Assembly (NCBI GenBank): GCA_945859915.1
Contig: CAMAPF010000034.1
Location: 3,750,501 to 3,814,500, forward strand
DNA length: 64,000 nucleotides
From: Cuscuta epithymum
Taxonomy: Eukaryota > Streptophyta > Magnoliopsida > Solanales > Convolvulaceae
Reading direction: 5' to 3'
A program made the position numbers and the translations under genes. Position 1 is the first letter of the stretch; every line of letters begins with the position of its first letter. The notes beneath the pieces are model-generated. The model ran no database searches. It had not been told where the DNA came from and saw only the letters and a list, made by a program, of their open reading frames with translations. Positions 10,180-20,489 of this stretch are shown piece after piece.

Positions 10180-10295
10180 TATATTATGAAGTTTAATTTA
10201 ATTAGTACGAAGTTTTACGTACTCGATCTCTAATTGCTGCTTATTACTTTCTTTAATTTCTTCTCCGACGGTCCATAGACCATGTATAGTATACA

Positions 10296-10303
10296 TATTT
10301 ATA
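10296..10303 (-). promoter_or_regulatory. TATA box of paralog B
   Basis: TATAAATA on the minus strand, inside ACTATAAATATG, ends 116 bp upstream of the ATG (10179). This would give a 5'UTR of roughly 80-90 nt. Nothing else in the upstream 150 bp fits as well. Confidence 0.6.
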
Positions 10304-10349
10304 GTCTAATGTAAGTAGGGAAAATTAGACAGACATAGCTTAATTAGGA

Positions 10350-10520
10350 GGTGACAACTCCGGTATCTTTCTAAAAACAGGGGTACCGTACCTAGCATTC
10401 AATTGATTGGACCACAACACTATATCAATTTTAATTTAGATTTAAATAATTCAACTGCTACATTTTCATTGGTCCATGTGGACAAAGGTATGATACCTTA
10501 TGGGTACCATAGAAATCACC
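10350..10520. mobile_element. MULE-type MITE, family M, copy 1 (in promoter of paralog B)
   Basis: 171 bp, ends GGTGACAACTCCGGTA and TACCATAGAAATCACC (imperfect TIR), perfect 9-bp TSD TAATTAGGA (10341-10349 and 10521-10529). The body carries GGTACC words and CCATGTGGACAAAGGTA. A second copy in opposite orientation is at 15711-15880. It lies about 46 bp upstream of the paralog B TATA box. Confidence 0.92.
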
Positions 10521-10529
10521 TAATTAGGA

Positions 10530-11134
10530 TATCAAATCTTAATTAAGTTTGATTTGGCTTTTACAATTTTATAGAGATTTTAAGGTTATTTCTTTATATC
10601 TAAATTTTAATTATTAAAATTGAATTACTACGTAGTTATTAATAGAGAGGATTTAACTTTATTATTGGTTTGACAAAACATGTTGACTTTACAAAACAAT
10701 GTGAGACGGAGGTAGTATTTGTATACATACACTATATATGCATATACATGTATATTGGTGTGATATACTTCGTATAATTAATTTTAATATTAGTAAAAAA
10801 TTCCATTGTTTGCATAAAATTTCCATTGTTTGCATAACGGTGGATATATGTTTAGCTCTTTCAAAATGATAAGGGCAATATGCAATGAACAAACAATGCA
10901 TAAAATAAATGTTAAAATATTTAATAGAAATTGCTCCAAATAAGATAAAAACTTAGACAAAATGCACAAATATGACTATATGTATTTTATTCCCAAAGTA
11001 TGACTTATTTGATTTTATTAAAATTATAAAACTTCTCATATTAGGAGTGAATGAGTCTTATTTTAAAAGGAAAATAACGAGAGTACAATGCTAAGTTATC
11101 CGGTCCATGGATGCTCGGAATTGAAATTTTATAA
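10530..11134. other. No gene
   Basis: AT-rich sequence with a short direct repeat of TTCCATTGTTTGCATAA at about 10801-10840 and an isolated Stowaway-like end GAGACGGAGGTAG at 10702. Nothing coding is recognised. Confidence 0.45.
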
Positions 11135-11949
11135 TCTATTTATATATAAGAAAAGTAATAGCTCATAAAAATACAATTTTACACTTAATGAATCTCATGT
11201 GTCTAGCTCTCCTTAATTTTCTCATTTACTCTAGCAATGCCATGTGGCCATTTTATTTGAAAGTGCCGAACTTCTCCCCTTGGAATAGAATGGAGCAGCC
11301 GTAGGGATTCAGTTGTGGGGCCCAAGCTATAAACAACCCCAATTTTCTTTAAACTGTTATAACTTTTTCATTTTCAATCAAATCTTTCATTTGATATCAA
11401 TATTGACTATATAAAATATAATTTATTAACGGTCTCTATAATTATGCTTAAAATTATTTGTACTACGTATATATTTTCTGATCTATTTCACTATATAAAT
11501 TGGAAAAGTTACTCTAGGTGATCATTTTTAGCTACATTTCATATAATGTTTTTCTTTATTTTATTAATAAAATTAATTAAAATTAAATTTATCCATTCAA
11601 CTAATTCAACCACTTCCCTCAAAATTTCATCCATTTCAAGACATTCAACTAATTTTAGTGCTACAAAACGGTCTCTAAAATCAAAATCAGACCATGAAAG
11701 GAAAATCTAAAAGTATTAAATTTATTTAAGAAAACTTTCCTAAAGTATTTTATAATTTGATGTGCACTGGTTTGATATATAAAAGCAACTGACTAAGATT
11801 CATTTACGTTTTTTTACCCAACCACAACCTCACATTTTCAATTTATTCCCACATTCTTAAACTCCGATCTAAGTCAAATCGGGAAGAATTTTATTGGGTG
11901 AATCGTTACACATTTGTGGAGGATGTGGGATAGTTTTCTCTCTTATATA

Positions 11950-13425
11950 TACAATATATAATGTTTTTTGGTATAAGATAAGTCGGCTAAGAATTGAGCG
12001 GAATAATTTTTTCACTCATATGTAGTGCTTTTAAGTTGACTAACATTTGAATGAGATAAGTTTCTCTCTCATTTGTAGTGCTTTTGGTAAAATAGTAAGA
12101 TAAGCCAATTAACAATTGAGTGGGAAAATTTGTTCTTTCATATGTGATGCTTTTAGATATAAGAAAGATGAAGCCATAAGTCTTCTAATAATCGAACAAG
12201 ATATTTCTCTCTCTCAATAAGCAGTGCTTTTACCTATAACATAATCCAGCTAACAATTGAGAGAGAGATTTGTTAGACAAACCGGCTAACAAATGAGCGA
12301 GATAATTTTCTATCTCATATGTAGTTCTTTTGGGTATAAGACAAGTTGACTAACAAATGAACGGGAAAATTTTCTATCTCATGTGTACTACTTTAGTTAT
12401 TAGAAGATAAACTTGCTAAGAATTAAGCTAAAACTTTATTTCTCATATATAGTTCTTTTAAGTACAAAATAATTCATCTAACAATTGAACGCAATGATAT
12501 CTCTCTCATATGTTGTGTTTTTAGATATGAGGAAAACCAGTTAACAATTGAGCTAGATAACTTTCTCTCTCATTTTTAGGTATAAGAAGATAATCTTGCT
12601 AATAATTGAGTGGGGGAATTTTCTCTTTCATATGTAGTGTTTTTAGGTATTAAAATATTAGAAGATTATATTGCTAACAATTGAGCGAAGGAATTGAGCA
12701 GGAGAACTTTATCGCTCATATGTAGTGTTTTTAGGTATTAGAAGATAAACTTGCTAACAATTGAGCAGAAAAACTTTCTCCCTCATATGTAGTTCTTTTG
12801 AATATAAGATAACAAGACTAAACAATTGAGCATGATAATTCTCTCTGTCTCATATGTAGTTCTTTTATGCACAAGAAACTAAAAAGATAAACTTGCTAAC
12901 AATTAAGTGACAGAACTTTCTATCTCATAGGTAGTTCTTTTTTTTAAGTATATAAGACAATCCGGTTAACCGTTGAGAGTTGAAATTTTCTCTTCCATAT
13001 GTAGTGTTTTTAAGTATATAGCATAAGTCAGCTAACAATTGAACAGGAGAGTTGTCTCGCTCATATGTAGTCTTTTTAGATATAACAATATAAGCTTACT
13101 AATAGTTAAGCGAAAGTTTTTTCTCTCTCTCATATGTAGTGCTTTTAGTTTTTACAAGATAATTTTGCTAACAATTGAGCGATGAATTTTATTTTATTTC
13201 CTTTTTTTATTAGCGCTTTTGTTTCATTAGCTTATATTTCCTTAGCTTTCTAGCTTCATTAACTTTTGTAATTTGATCTCATAAATTTCTAATAAAAGGA
13301 GAAAAAAAGCAGGGGCTCTCAGTAGACCCCCCCCCCCCCCCCCCCCTCATATTAAAAAAAAAGTATAAGATAAGCCGAGTAATAATTAAGGAGTATTTTC
13401 TCTATCATACGTAGTGCCTTGATAA
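11950..13425 (+). repeat. Degenerate tandem array, about 18 units of 60-75 bp
   Basis: Each unit reads roughly: (T)AGGTATAAGA-AGATAA-CTTGCTAACAATTGAGC-GG-GAATTTTCTCTCTCATATGTAGTGCTTTT. I count 18 units to about 13210 plus one separated unit at 13360-13425. Divergence between neighbours is high, so the array is old. It sits wholly inside the Helitron. Confidence 0.85.
13327..13346. repeat. Homopolymer of 20 C
   Basis: A run of 20 cytosines between the main array and its last unit, in otherwise AT-rich DNA. It could be a true mononucleotide microsatellite or have an assembly-dependent length. Confidence 0.9.
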
Positions 13426-13739
13426 CTAATATTCGTTAATTTTAATATTTATTTTATTCACTTAAATTTTATGTCACTCACTTTTTTTAGGAATAGTATT
13501 TAATTTTTAAAAATTAATAATATAATCATAAAAATTAATAAGTAGCAAATTCTAATGAGTGATGTCAATTAATTTCCTAATTAATATACTCTTCATTGAA
13601 TACATATTGTATGGATTTATACTTTATGGCATTAGCTTATTAAACTCTTATTTTTCGAAAATGTTGAATCCAAAAAAGTTGTTTTTATTTAAATATTTAA
13701 TTTGAACCTGAGTAAAAATATATGCACCGACCGCTCTTT

Positions 13740-13768
13740 CCCGTGCGTATGCACGGGTACTATACTAG
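13740..13768 (+). other. Helitron 3' terminus (hairpin plus CTAG)
   Basis: 7-bp stem CCCGTGC/GCACGGG with loop GTAT, then TACTATACTAG. It closely resembles the terminus at 26677-26703, so the two Helitrons belong to related families. Confidence 0.88.
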
Positions 13769-14519
13769 TTAAAAAAAAAAAAGAATTGTTCACTCATTAT
13801 GTAACTAAAGACTAAAGAGTGCTCAATTTGTCGTATATATGATTTTATGTTCACTTTTATTTTTATATACAATACTCATCATTTACATACAAATAATAAT
13901 CATTTTGCAATACGTATTAGAGAAATATTCATTAATCTATATATACGTATAATACGACCATCAACACACTAAAAGTTAGACCAACCTTTTCATATTCAAG
14001 AAAGTGGTTAATTTTCAATTAAGACCATAAAATTATAGTCTAATTAAAAATATTTTAGTCTCTTAACTTTCATATATGCTCACTATTAGTCATGCATTTT
14101 TATTACTCGCTTGCAGAATTGTTCCTAATATAATTAACAATTTTGTGCAATTTTAGTGACTTTACCATTGAAAGTGTATTCCAAAATTTAAATGGTAACT
14201 AAAATACTAGGAGTACGTAATATTTTTGTTGTTCAACAATTAAGATATTAAAATTAAAATGTGATAATATCAATAGTCTAAGATACTTTAATGACGCTAA
14301 ACATCGGTACTTCAAGATAGGAACTTCCACGTGATGGAAAGCTAGAATTCTTGAGTTTGAGGACAGACTTTTGAGCTAACTACAATTCAATAAATATTGC
14401 TTAAATTTTCCATCGAATTAAAATCCAATGAGTTGTTGTCGATGGAAGGAAAGCCTGTCTCTTCGGAATCATAATCAGTGTGATTATTTAGTGGGAGTAG
14501 TTCCCAAAAGGTAGATCAA
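13769..14519. other. No gene
   Basis: AT-rich intergenic DNA. Neither strand shows a domain or an element end I can defend. Confidence 0.45.
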
Positions 14520-14726
14520 GGATGTTTTTACTTGGACTGTAATATATTTGCCCCAGACCAGTCCAGACCAGTCCAGACCAGACCAGACCAGACCAGACCA
14601 GACCAGACTTGGATAGTTATAAAAATACAAAGAAACCAGACCTTACCAGACCAGACCAGACCAGTTCAGACCAGACCAGACCAGATCAGACCAGACCAGC
14701 AAATTACAGTCCAAGTAAAAACATCC
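14520..14726. mobile_element. Inverted-repeat MITE carrying CCAGA pentanucleotide repeats
   Basis: 207 bp. Ends GGATGTTTTTACTTGGACTG and CAGTCCAAGTAAAAACATCC are a perfect 20-bp TIR. The interior is mostly (CCAGA)n in two blocks. CAA flanks both ends, a possible 3-bp TSD. A diverged relative is at 40084-40223. Confidence 0.85.
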
Positions 14727-15334
14727 CAAATATCAATCAATATTATATAATATAATAACTTCTTTCACAGCGTAGAGTATAATAATTTAGGGGACCATGC
14801 TGATCTCTCATGCGACAAGGTCCTAAATTGTTGTCAAGACGAGCGAGCTTACGGCCCTTAATTGCTACTAATGTCTTAGCGAGCGATTAAGTGTGTGTGA
14901 AGGTGTCTTAGAATAAACCAAATCTCTCTTAAATTCTTCTACAAGCAATTGTATTCTAGCCGCGGTTCTAGGTTACAAGAGATATCAATTAAATCATTCA
15001 AACGCAAATTAAATGACATTCATGCAATTAATCCATCAATAAACTAGGCATACATCATGATTAACCCCTTCATCAATCTCAAATCCCTAATTAAACTACT
15101 CACAACTCATAATTGATAAATCAACAGGATTGGGATGAATAGAAATAATTGTCATTAATTAAAAAAATTGAACTTACAAAGAATTCCAAAATATTGATGA
15201 ACAAGGCTGAAAAGTTCTCTAAATTTTGTGCTAGGCACTCTCTCTAAGCTCCGTAACCTCAAAATAGGGGTTTAGAGGCCTTATTTATAGAAAACGGGGA
15301 AATTCGGGTCAAATTAGGACTTTCCGCGGCAGGC

Positions 15335-15490
15335 ACGGCGTGCCTAGCCTCAGGCCTGCAGAAGAGTCGCGTCTCGGGGTCAGACACGGCGTGCCTCCCT
15401 GACAGGCACAACCATGCCTGACTGGCAGTAGCTCCAGTTTGTTTCCTTCAGAGGGCACGGCGTGCCTGACTTCGGGTGCACGGCGTCACC
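15335..15490 (-). promoter_or_regulatory. Cluster of CACGGCGTG palindromes in LTR family C
   Basis: GGCACGGCGTGCC at about 15335 and 15455, CACGGCGTGCC at about 15388, and degenerate versions at about 15405 and 15478. They lie upstream (minus strand) of the LTR TATA box. The other copy of this LTR has the equivalent cluster at 29218-29325. Confidence 0.5.
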
Positions 15491-15659
15491 TCCAGGCCTC
15501 CCTCCACTTGCACCTGAAGACTAAAACTCATGCACGAGTGAACGACGCATTCCAGTTCCGGCCTTCAGCGTTTGACATCGGCGTCCACGGGCCACAGCAG
15601 GCAGCGGCACGCCGGCACAGCCACAGGTCTACCCCAAATTCTACCGTTCTGAACTTCTG

Positions 15660-16614
15660 GTTATCAGCCAATCAGGTACATCGTACGCCTTCCAATCTTA
15701 ATTCTTAAGAGGTAGATTCTATGGTATCCATAAGGTACCATACCTTTGTCCACATGGACCAATGAGAATGTTGCAGTTGAATTATTTAAACTTAAATTAC
15801 AAAAGATAAAGTGATGTGGTCCAATCAAATAGATGGTAGGTATGGTACCCCATTTTTTAAAAGGTACCGGAGTTGTCACCTTCTTAAGATTCGGCCAGAA
15901 TGGTTATTTGAGATTTTGAGTTGTTCGAACATATGAATGATGATTGACTGATTGTCTATTTATGTGAATGTGTGATTCAGTTTAGTAATTAAAAAATTAA
16001 TTTAATTATTTTTATAAATTGATTGTCTATTTGTCTATTCTTTTTATACGAGTTTAATCTTAATTCTTAAGATTCGGCCATCACCTGTTGAATACTTGAT
16101 AAATAATTGAATGCTTTGTTAGATGTTAATCACTTAATTGGTGATCGTTAACTATTGAGTGTTGGTGTTATAATTTGTTCATTTTGTTAGGTAAAAATTT
16201 TCAATTATAATTAAATTTATAAATTTAACTAATTTCAAGGTTTGATAAAAATGGTTGAATCTGGATGGGAGAAACTAGCGAGGAAAAGAAGATTAGAAAA
16301 TGTTGCCCTAAGTAAAAAAGGTGCAATGGAAAAGTTTGTTTTTACGAAGAATAATGTTGCCCTAATTGATGACTTTGCTTCACAATGTTCAGCGAGGAAT
16401 GTATTTAAATAATTTTTTATTTGGTTATTTTGAAAACATTATTTGACGATGTTTAATTTAACGAAATCAAGTATTTTCTTTATTCTAAAGGCGTTTCAAT
16501 ATTATTATTCTGCATTTTAATTTAGATAGAAACGTGATTTACATTTTAAAAATAAAAATAAAAGGCTCATTTTAAATTGTTCGTCCCTAGGCCTTCAAAT
16601 ATCCAGGGACGCCC
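15660..16614 (-). mobile_element. hAT (TTF-type) transposon remnant inside LTR family C
   Basis: The right end, read on the minus strand, starts CAGGGGCGTCCCTGGATATT, a typical hAT terminus. The + strand at 16251-16410 reads MVESGWEKLARKRRLENVAL then SKKGAMEKFVF, similar to the N-terminus of plant TTF-type hAT transposases; this is opposite to the inferred minus orientation of the end, so orientation is uncertain. The left border cannot be placed. A MULE-type MITE is nested within it. Confidence 0.55.
15711..15880. mobile_element. MULE-type MITE, family M, copy 2
   Basis: 170 bp, ends GGTAGATTCTATGGTA and GGTACCGGAGTTGTCACC, perfect 9-bp TSD TTCTTAAGA (15702-15710 and 15881-15889). It is the reverse complement of copy 1 (10350-10520) and similar along its length, which confirms both as one mobile family. 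Confidence 0.92.
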
Positions 16615-16899
16615 CTGATGGCGTGCCTTTTTCCTTTCCGAATTTGAAGATGGTTCCTTCATGAAAGTTGTAGATAATGAAGTCCACCATCCACCACAGC
16701 TTGCAAAACTAGATTTGAATCATCCAATCAAATGATATAAATAAAATGGGGGAAGGTCGCATTCTGAAATCTCAACAACGATTATCTGACTTCCTCGTCT
16801 ATTTTCACCTTGCTCCTCTCAGATTCTCGCAATGGTGTCTTCATATGATTTGTATCCCATGAAGTTAGCTTCCACATGGAACTTGAATAGTGTACATTG

Positions 16900-17215
16900 G
16901 ATGTTTCTACAAAATGATATGCTCGAACGATTGACAGAACGTCATCTTGATCGTCATTTTCAAGCTATATTCGTCTTCTTTTGATCCCATGGCCAATCCT
17001 AGAGCGCGTAGCTCTTTTATCATCAAATCCTTATCGTGAACCTCCTGGTGACCTCCAAAGCTCTCAATTCTCTCTCGAATTCATCTTGACTCGTCCCGAT
17101 TTCTTCTCAAGCGCCGGTGTCGGGCTCAAATTCCCTGATTTTGACTCCAACAATACCAAACTCGAACCAACACCCGGTGAACATAACTTAAGCTAAAATT
17201 GAGACTTGTGACACC
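16900..17215 (+). other. Coding-like segment, unidentified
   Basis: A 71-residue frame (16981-17196) has a codon-like composition richer in GC than its surroundings, with a readable segment PYREPPGDLQSSQFSLEFIL, then LTRPDFFSSAGVGLKFPDFD. I do not recognise the family. It could be a transduplicated gene fragment captured by a neighbouring element. Confidence 0.3.
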
Positions 17216-17649
17216 TAAAAGCTAGGAAAACCATCAAAAGTCGATCCCAACACGCATCAAATGTGTGTTGTAATACGAACTTATCAACTATAATTAGGTA
17301 TGCAAACAAATTTAATAATATTGATCAATCATATTTAATTCCCTTTGAAACTTGTGATGCAAAACCAAACCAAAAAATCATTTCCTAGTAATTTTTTTCT
17401 TTTCCATAAACATTATTCACACATGTAGTAAAAGAATGATTTTCGAAAATTAAACATCCAGTATAATATATCTTAAGATATTGATACATTATTTTGTTTT
17501 AGTTGTTCTACAAGGTCTCAAATATATCAAAAAAAATTTGGAGTTAAATATATCAAATTAACCATCAATTTCAATTAAATATGTTTATTTATTAAATATA
17601 CATTTTGTTCTGCATGTCCCCCCTATAGTGAAATCCTGGCTCCGCACCT
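17216..17649. other. No gene; probable hAT end near 17640
   Basis: AT-rich. CTGGCTCCGCACCTG at about 17636-17650 resembles a hAT terminus but no partner end was found. Nothing else is recognised. Confidence 0.4.
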
Positions 17650-17747
17650 GAGATCAAGGTCATGCAAAGGATCAAGAATGGACTCTAAAAAGATCAAGGA
17701 AAGTGAAAAGGAACACGACAAAAATAAGATTTGGAAAATTGTTCAAA

Positions 17748-17991
17748 TACCCGATTGGATATATGCAATACCTAATCAGGTATTGACCAAATTTGATTTT
17801 GACATATGAATCTGGCAAATACCTTATTAGGTATTGACCATATTTGATTTTGACGTATGAATCCGGTCATTACCCAATCGGGTATGATGTGTGAAATCTG
17901 ACCTTCCAAACGATAGCCTCTGATACTCGATCGGGTACTCTATATACTTAGTCGGGTATCAGACTCTACCAGCTACAAACACCTATAAATA
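17748..17991 (+). promoter_or_regulatory. Palindrome array plus TATA box in LTR family P, copy 2
   Basis: Sites at 17748, 17769, 17820, 17871, 17924 and 17945 relate to TACCCGATCGGGTA. Two sites (TACCTAATCAGGTA, TACCTTATTAGGTA) change both arms at the same symmetric position, keeping most of the dyad. The last site ends 25 bp before TATAAATA, against 24 bp in copy 1. Confidence 0.6.
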
Positions 17992-18540
17992 CATCTCTTT
18001 TTCGTTCCCATTTGATCACTCATTCCCATATACTCTTAAGCTCAGTTTAGATAAGTGTTTTCTTTATATTTACTTCATGCTTATTCTCTAAATGAGGAGC
18101 TAAACTTGGTACTCTTCCATCTTGATTTTGCTACATTGAACCTTGTGTTTTGTAAGTAGTGAGTTATTATCTTTAATCATCTTCTTTTGAATATTAATTA
18201 CATTCCTTATTATATATCATATTAATATATTTGAGCATTACTAAATGATCAACTAGTTTATGTGATTATATTAATTTCTACTAGAATCGATCGACGAATA
18301 CACTTGTTGTTCGTATGGTCATTTCAACGATAGTAACTTTAGATTATTAACACGTGTGTATCATGGTTAATAATCTAAAGAGGAGTTAATTATATTGATT
18401 AAACCAATAAACCGCTTGTGTTAAGGTTGTCAATCTAAGTTGATTTCATCTAAAGTTTTATTGCTACATACAATCGGGTCAATGTAAGGCATGTGTTCAA
18501 TAATGACTAGATAGTAAGTTTTATTCATGAATGTGTCTCA

Positions 18541-19209
18541 TTTTTTTACCCGGTGGGAACCAAACCCGGGGGTTTGGGGTGGGGGCCAGGGAACAAGCCA
18601 CCATTTTATTAGAAAGAAAAGATTACAATGAGTAGGAGGACCAAACCAAAGCCTACTCAAAATTACAAAACATATGGATAGCTAATGGCATCAAACTTAA
18701 GAATACCAACAAAGTGATTAAAATGAAGGTTATTGGTTTTAATGGAGGTATTTCGGTGTGCTAGATATTATGTTCACCAGTGGTTGAATATACATTATCG
18801 CCCAATTATAGTCCTTCAGGTGATTTCTTGTTGCTTGGATTCTTGACCAGTAGCTCCAGTGTTGGAGGGAGGCTCCATGCCTTCAAAAACTTCCTGATTG
18901 TCCACCTCCAAAACAATATTAAAATAGTTATGAATCGTTAAAATCTGAAAGATGTAAGGGAGCGTCATAAGTGGCCATGGTATTATGTGTGTGGTTGGTG
19001 AAGTAAATGATGTGGCCTATGTAATTGCATGTATTATCCCGAATAAGGGCAGCGGTGCGGCTGAGGTTAGGGGTGATGGTGCGACAGGCAATATTGATTT
19101 TGTAGTAAGTAGAAGGGGGTTTAGTCCAAATACCTGTCTGGGGCATCCTTTTAGCCTTCTTAGGAGGGATAGTACTAATATTGAAGGGGGTTCTCTGGCT
19201 ATGGTTAAA
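18541..19209 (-). mobile_element. L1-type LINE, 5'-truncated (RNase H end)
   Basis: Read on the minus strand it ends in a poly-A tail (poly-T at 18541 on +) after a 3'UTR with CCCACCGGGT. The frame at 18928-19146 reads WTKPPSTYYKIN ... SRTAALIRDNTCNYIGHI, matching the RNase H domain that ends plant L1 ORF2. Imperfect TSDs ATGAATGTGTCT and ATGAATGTATCT flank it (18527 and 19210). The frame ends early in a stop. Confidence 0.8.
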
Positions 19210-19485
19210 ATGAATGTATCTTGTTGTTAATAACTACCGTCGATGATATGGAACTACTCCACGACTGAGTATTCGAGAGGAGATAGTTAAAAATATAATC
19301 AAGATCGACGAACATTTCACTAAGTGAAAATTAGCAAAACCAAGTCTGCATCTCTATTTAATTAATTAATTCACATGAGTCATTCATAGTAGTGTTATAA
19401 TATTCTAAAGTTCAAACAATCTTTAACTCCCCTTTTTGTTACAATTTCATAAAGAAGAAATATACCTTTCCATGTGGATTTGCTT

Positions 19486-19804
19486 GCAGCTTTAAGACAA
19501 ATAGACCATCCTTGGACACATTTTTTTTCTTGAGAAAGTTAATTGGTTAATTTGCGAAAATAAGTTACTAGCTTTAAGGAAAGAGAATTATTAAATATAA
19601 TATTATTAATAATATTAATTATTAATATTGTTAAGAGAAAGAATTTGTATGTGTTTAGCTAACCATTGAAATATCTTGTACTTTGAAAAAAATCAAAGTT
19701 GGTGTGGTAAATCAAATATAATCACACAAATAACTAGCTAGCTTACCCATTGAAAATACTGTTATTAGACTTAATTATATGAAAGAGATTATTAGGAGAT
19801 GATG
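19486..19804. other. No gene
   Basis: AT-rich, with a short TATTATTAAT-type inverted tract at about 19595-19630. Nothing recognised. Confidence 0.45.
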
Positions 19805-20440
19805 ATACATGAAAGAGAAGCAGGGATGAGAGAAAGAGGAAGACTCAAATAGATTTGAATTAAAGGAATCAAAATTGATATGTTTCTTCATGGATTGGAT
19901 GAGAGCATGAATTTGGAGAGATAGAGCGATGTGGAGGGCAGTGGCGGACACAAGAGGGTGACAAAGGGGGGCTGCTGCCCCTCCAAAAAAATCTAGATAT
20001 ATTTATCCCGAAATTTTTAATGTATATGTATTTGTATAATATTTTTGTACTGTCGCCCTTGCTACCGGAAATTCCTGCGTCTACCGCTGGTGGAGGGCCA
20101 TTATCGTGTGGACGAGTGATCACTTTTCTCCCTTTTCTCTTTGTCGTTCTCTTTTGTCTTTTATCATCTTTATTTTTCTATGCTCTTATGTTATTTTTAC
20201 CTTTTATTTTCTTTATGTTCTTTTATCCTTCTTTTATCCGTTTATCTTTTATCTTTCGTATGTTCTTATGTTATATTTGTCTTATATTTATCTTTAACTT
20301 ATCCATTTTATCTTAACTTTTTCTATATTTATTATCTTTCTTCTTCTTTTTACGCTGATATCATGAATCAATTCATATTAGTATATTCCAAATCTTTTGG
20401 AATTAAAGTTTGGATGTTGTTGGTGTTGATGATACATTCA
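19805..20440 (+). mobile_element. RTE-type LINE 3' end, split by a hAT MITE
   Basis: Matches the last about 370 bp of the RTE at 30321-31385: GAGAGAAAGAGGAAGA, TGATATGTTTCTTC, AATTTGGAGAGA, then the T-rich 3'UTR and the end GATATCATGAATC ... TTTTGGAATTAAAG with a TTG-rich tail. No coding frame survives. Confidence 0.8.
19939..20089. mobile_element. hAT MITE with perfect TSD
   Basis: 151 bp, starts CAGTGGCGGA and ends TCTACCGCTG; 8-bp TSD GTGGAGGG (19931-19938 and 20090-20097) is perfect. It interrupts the RTE tail, so it is younger than that copy. Confidence 0.93.
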
Positions 20441-20455
20441 TACATGATTTGGAGA

Positions 20456-20487
20456 TGATGATGATGATGATGTTGATGATGATGATA
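20456..20487. repeat. (GAT)n microsatellite
   Basis: About ten GAT/GTT triplets directly after the RTE tail, likely grown from the tail. Confidence 0.8.
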
Positions 20488-20489
20488 GA

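Larger units (their letters stand above)
11135..13768 (+). mobile_element. Non-autonomous Helitron
   Basis: About 2.6 kb. It starts with TC after A (A|TCTATTTATATATAAG) and ends CTAG before T (CTAG|T at 13765-13769). Upstream of the end is the hairpin CCCGTGC-GTAT-GCACGGG (13740-13757) and a short spacer. This combination, with insertion between A and T, defines Helitrons. No helicase is present; the body is mainly the tandem array at about 11950-13210. The 3' end is secure; the 5' end rests on the TC start and typical AT-rich head. Confidence 0.85.
14760..16900 (-). mobile_element. Gypsy-type LTR, family C, minus copy, truncated and interrupted
   Basis: Reverse-complement similarity to 28945-29935 over two blocks: 14765-15640 (including GGGGACCATGCTGATCTCTC and a TATAAATA box, minus strand, at 15282-15289) and 16617-16900 (including CATGAAAGTTGTAGATAATG). 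Palindromic CACGGCGTG words cluster at about 15335-15480. The gap of roughly 1 kb holds a hAT remnant and a MITE. The end next to 14760 is truncated, so it lacks a terminal CA. Confidence 0.78.
17650..19485 (+). mobile_element. Partial LTR, family P, copy 2, split by an L1 insertion
   Basis: Similar to 1990-3355 of the solo LTR: shared CTTAAGCTCAGTTTAGA, AAATGAGGAGCTAAACT, the ACTAGAATCGAT block, the AACCAATAAACCGCTTGTGTT block, and AGTATTCGAGAGG near the end. Both termini are missing. It carries six palindrome relatives (17748-17958) and TATAAATA at 17984-17991. An L1 fragment interrupts it at 18541-19209. Confidence 0.8.

Noticed and set aside
11950..13210. Tandem array considered as a CRISPR-like or centromeric satellite
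   Set aside because: This is plant nuclear DNA, units are diverged without spacers, and the array lies inside Helitron ends.
20020..20458. Plus-strand hydrophobic frames of 63-105 residues that look like membrane proteins
   Set aside because: They come from the T-rich 3'UTR of the RTE element.
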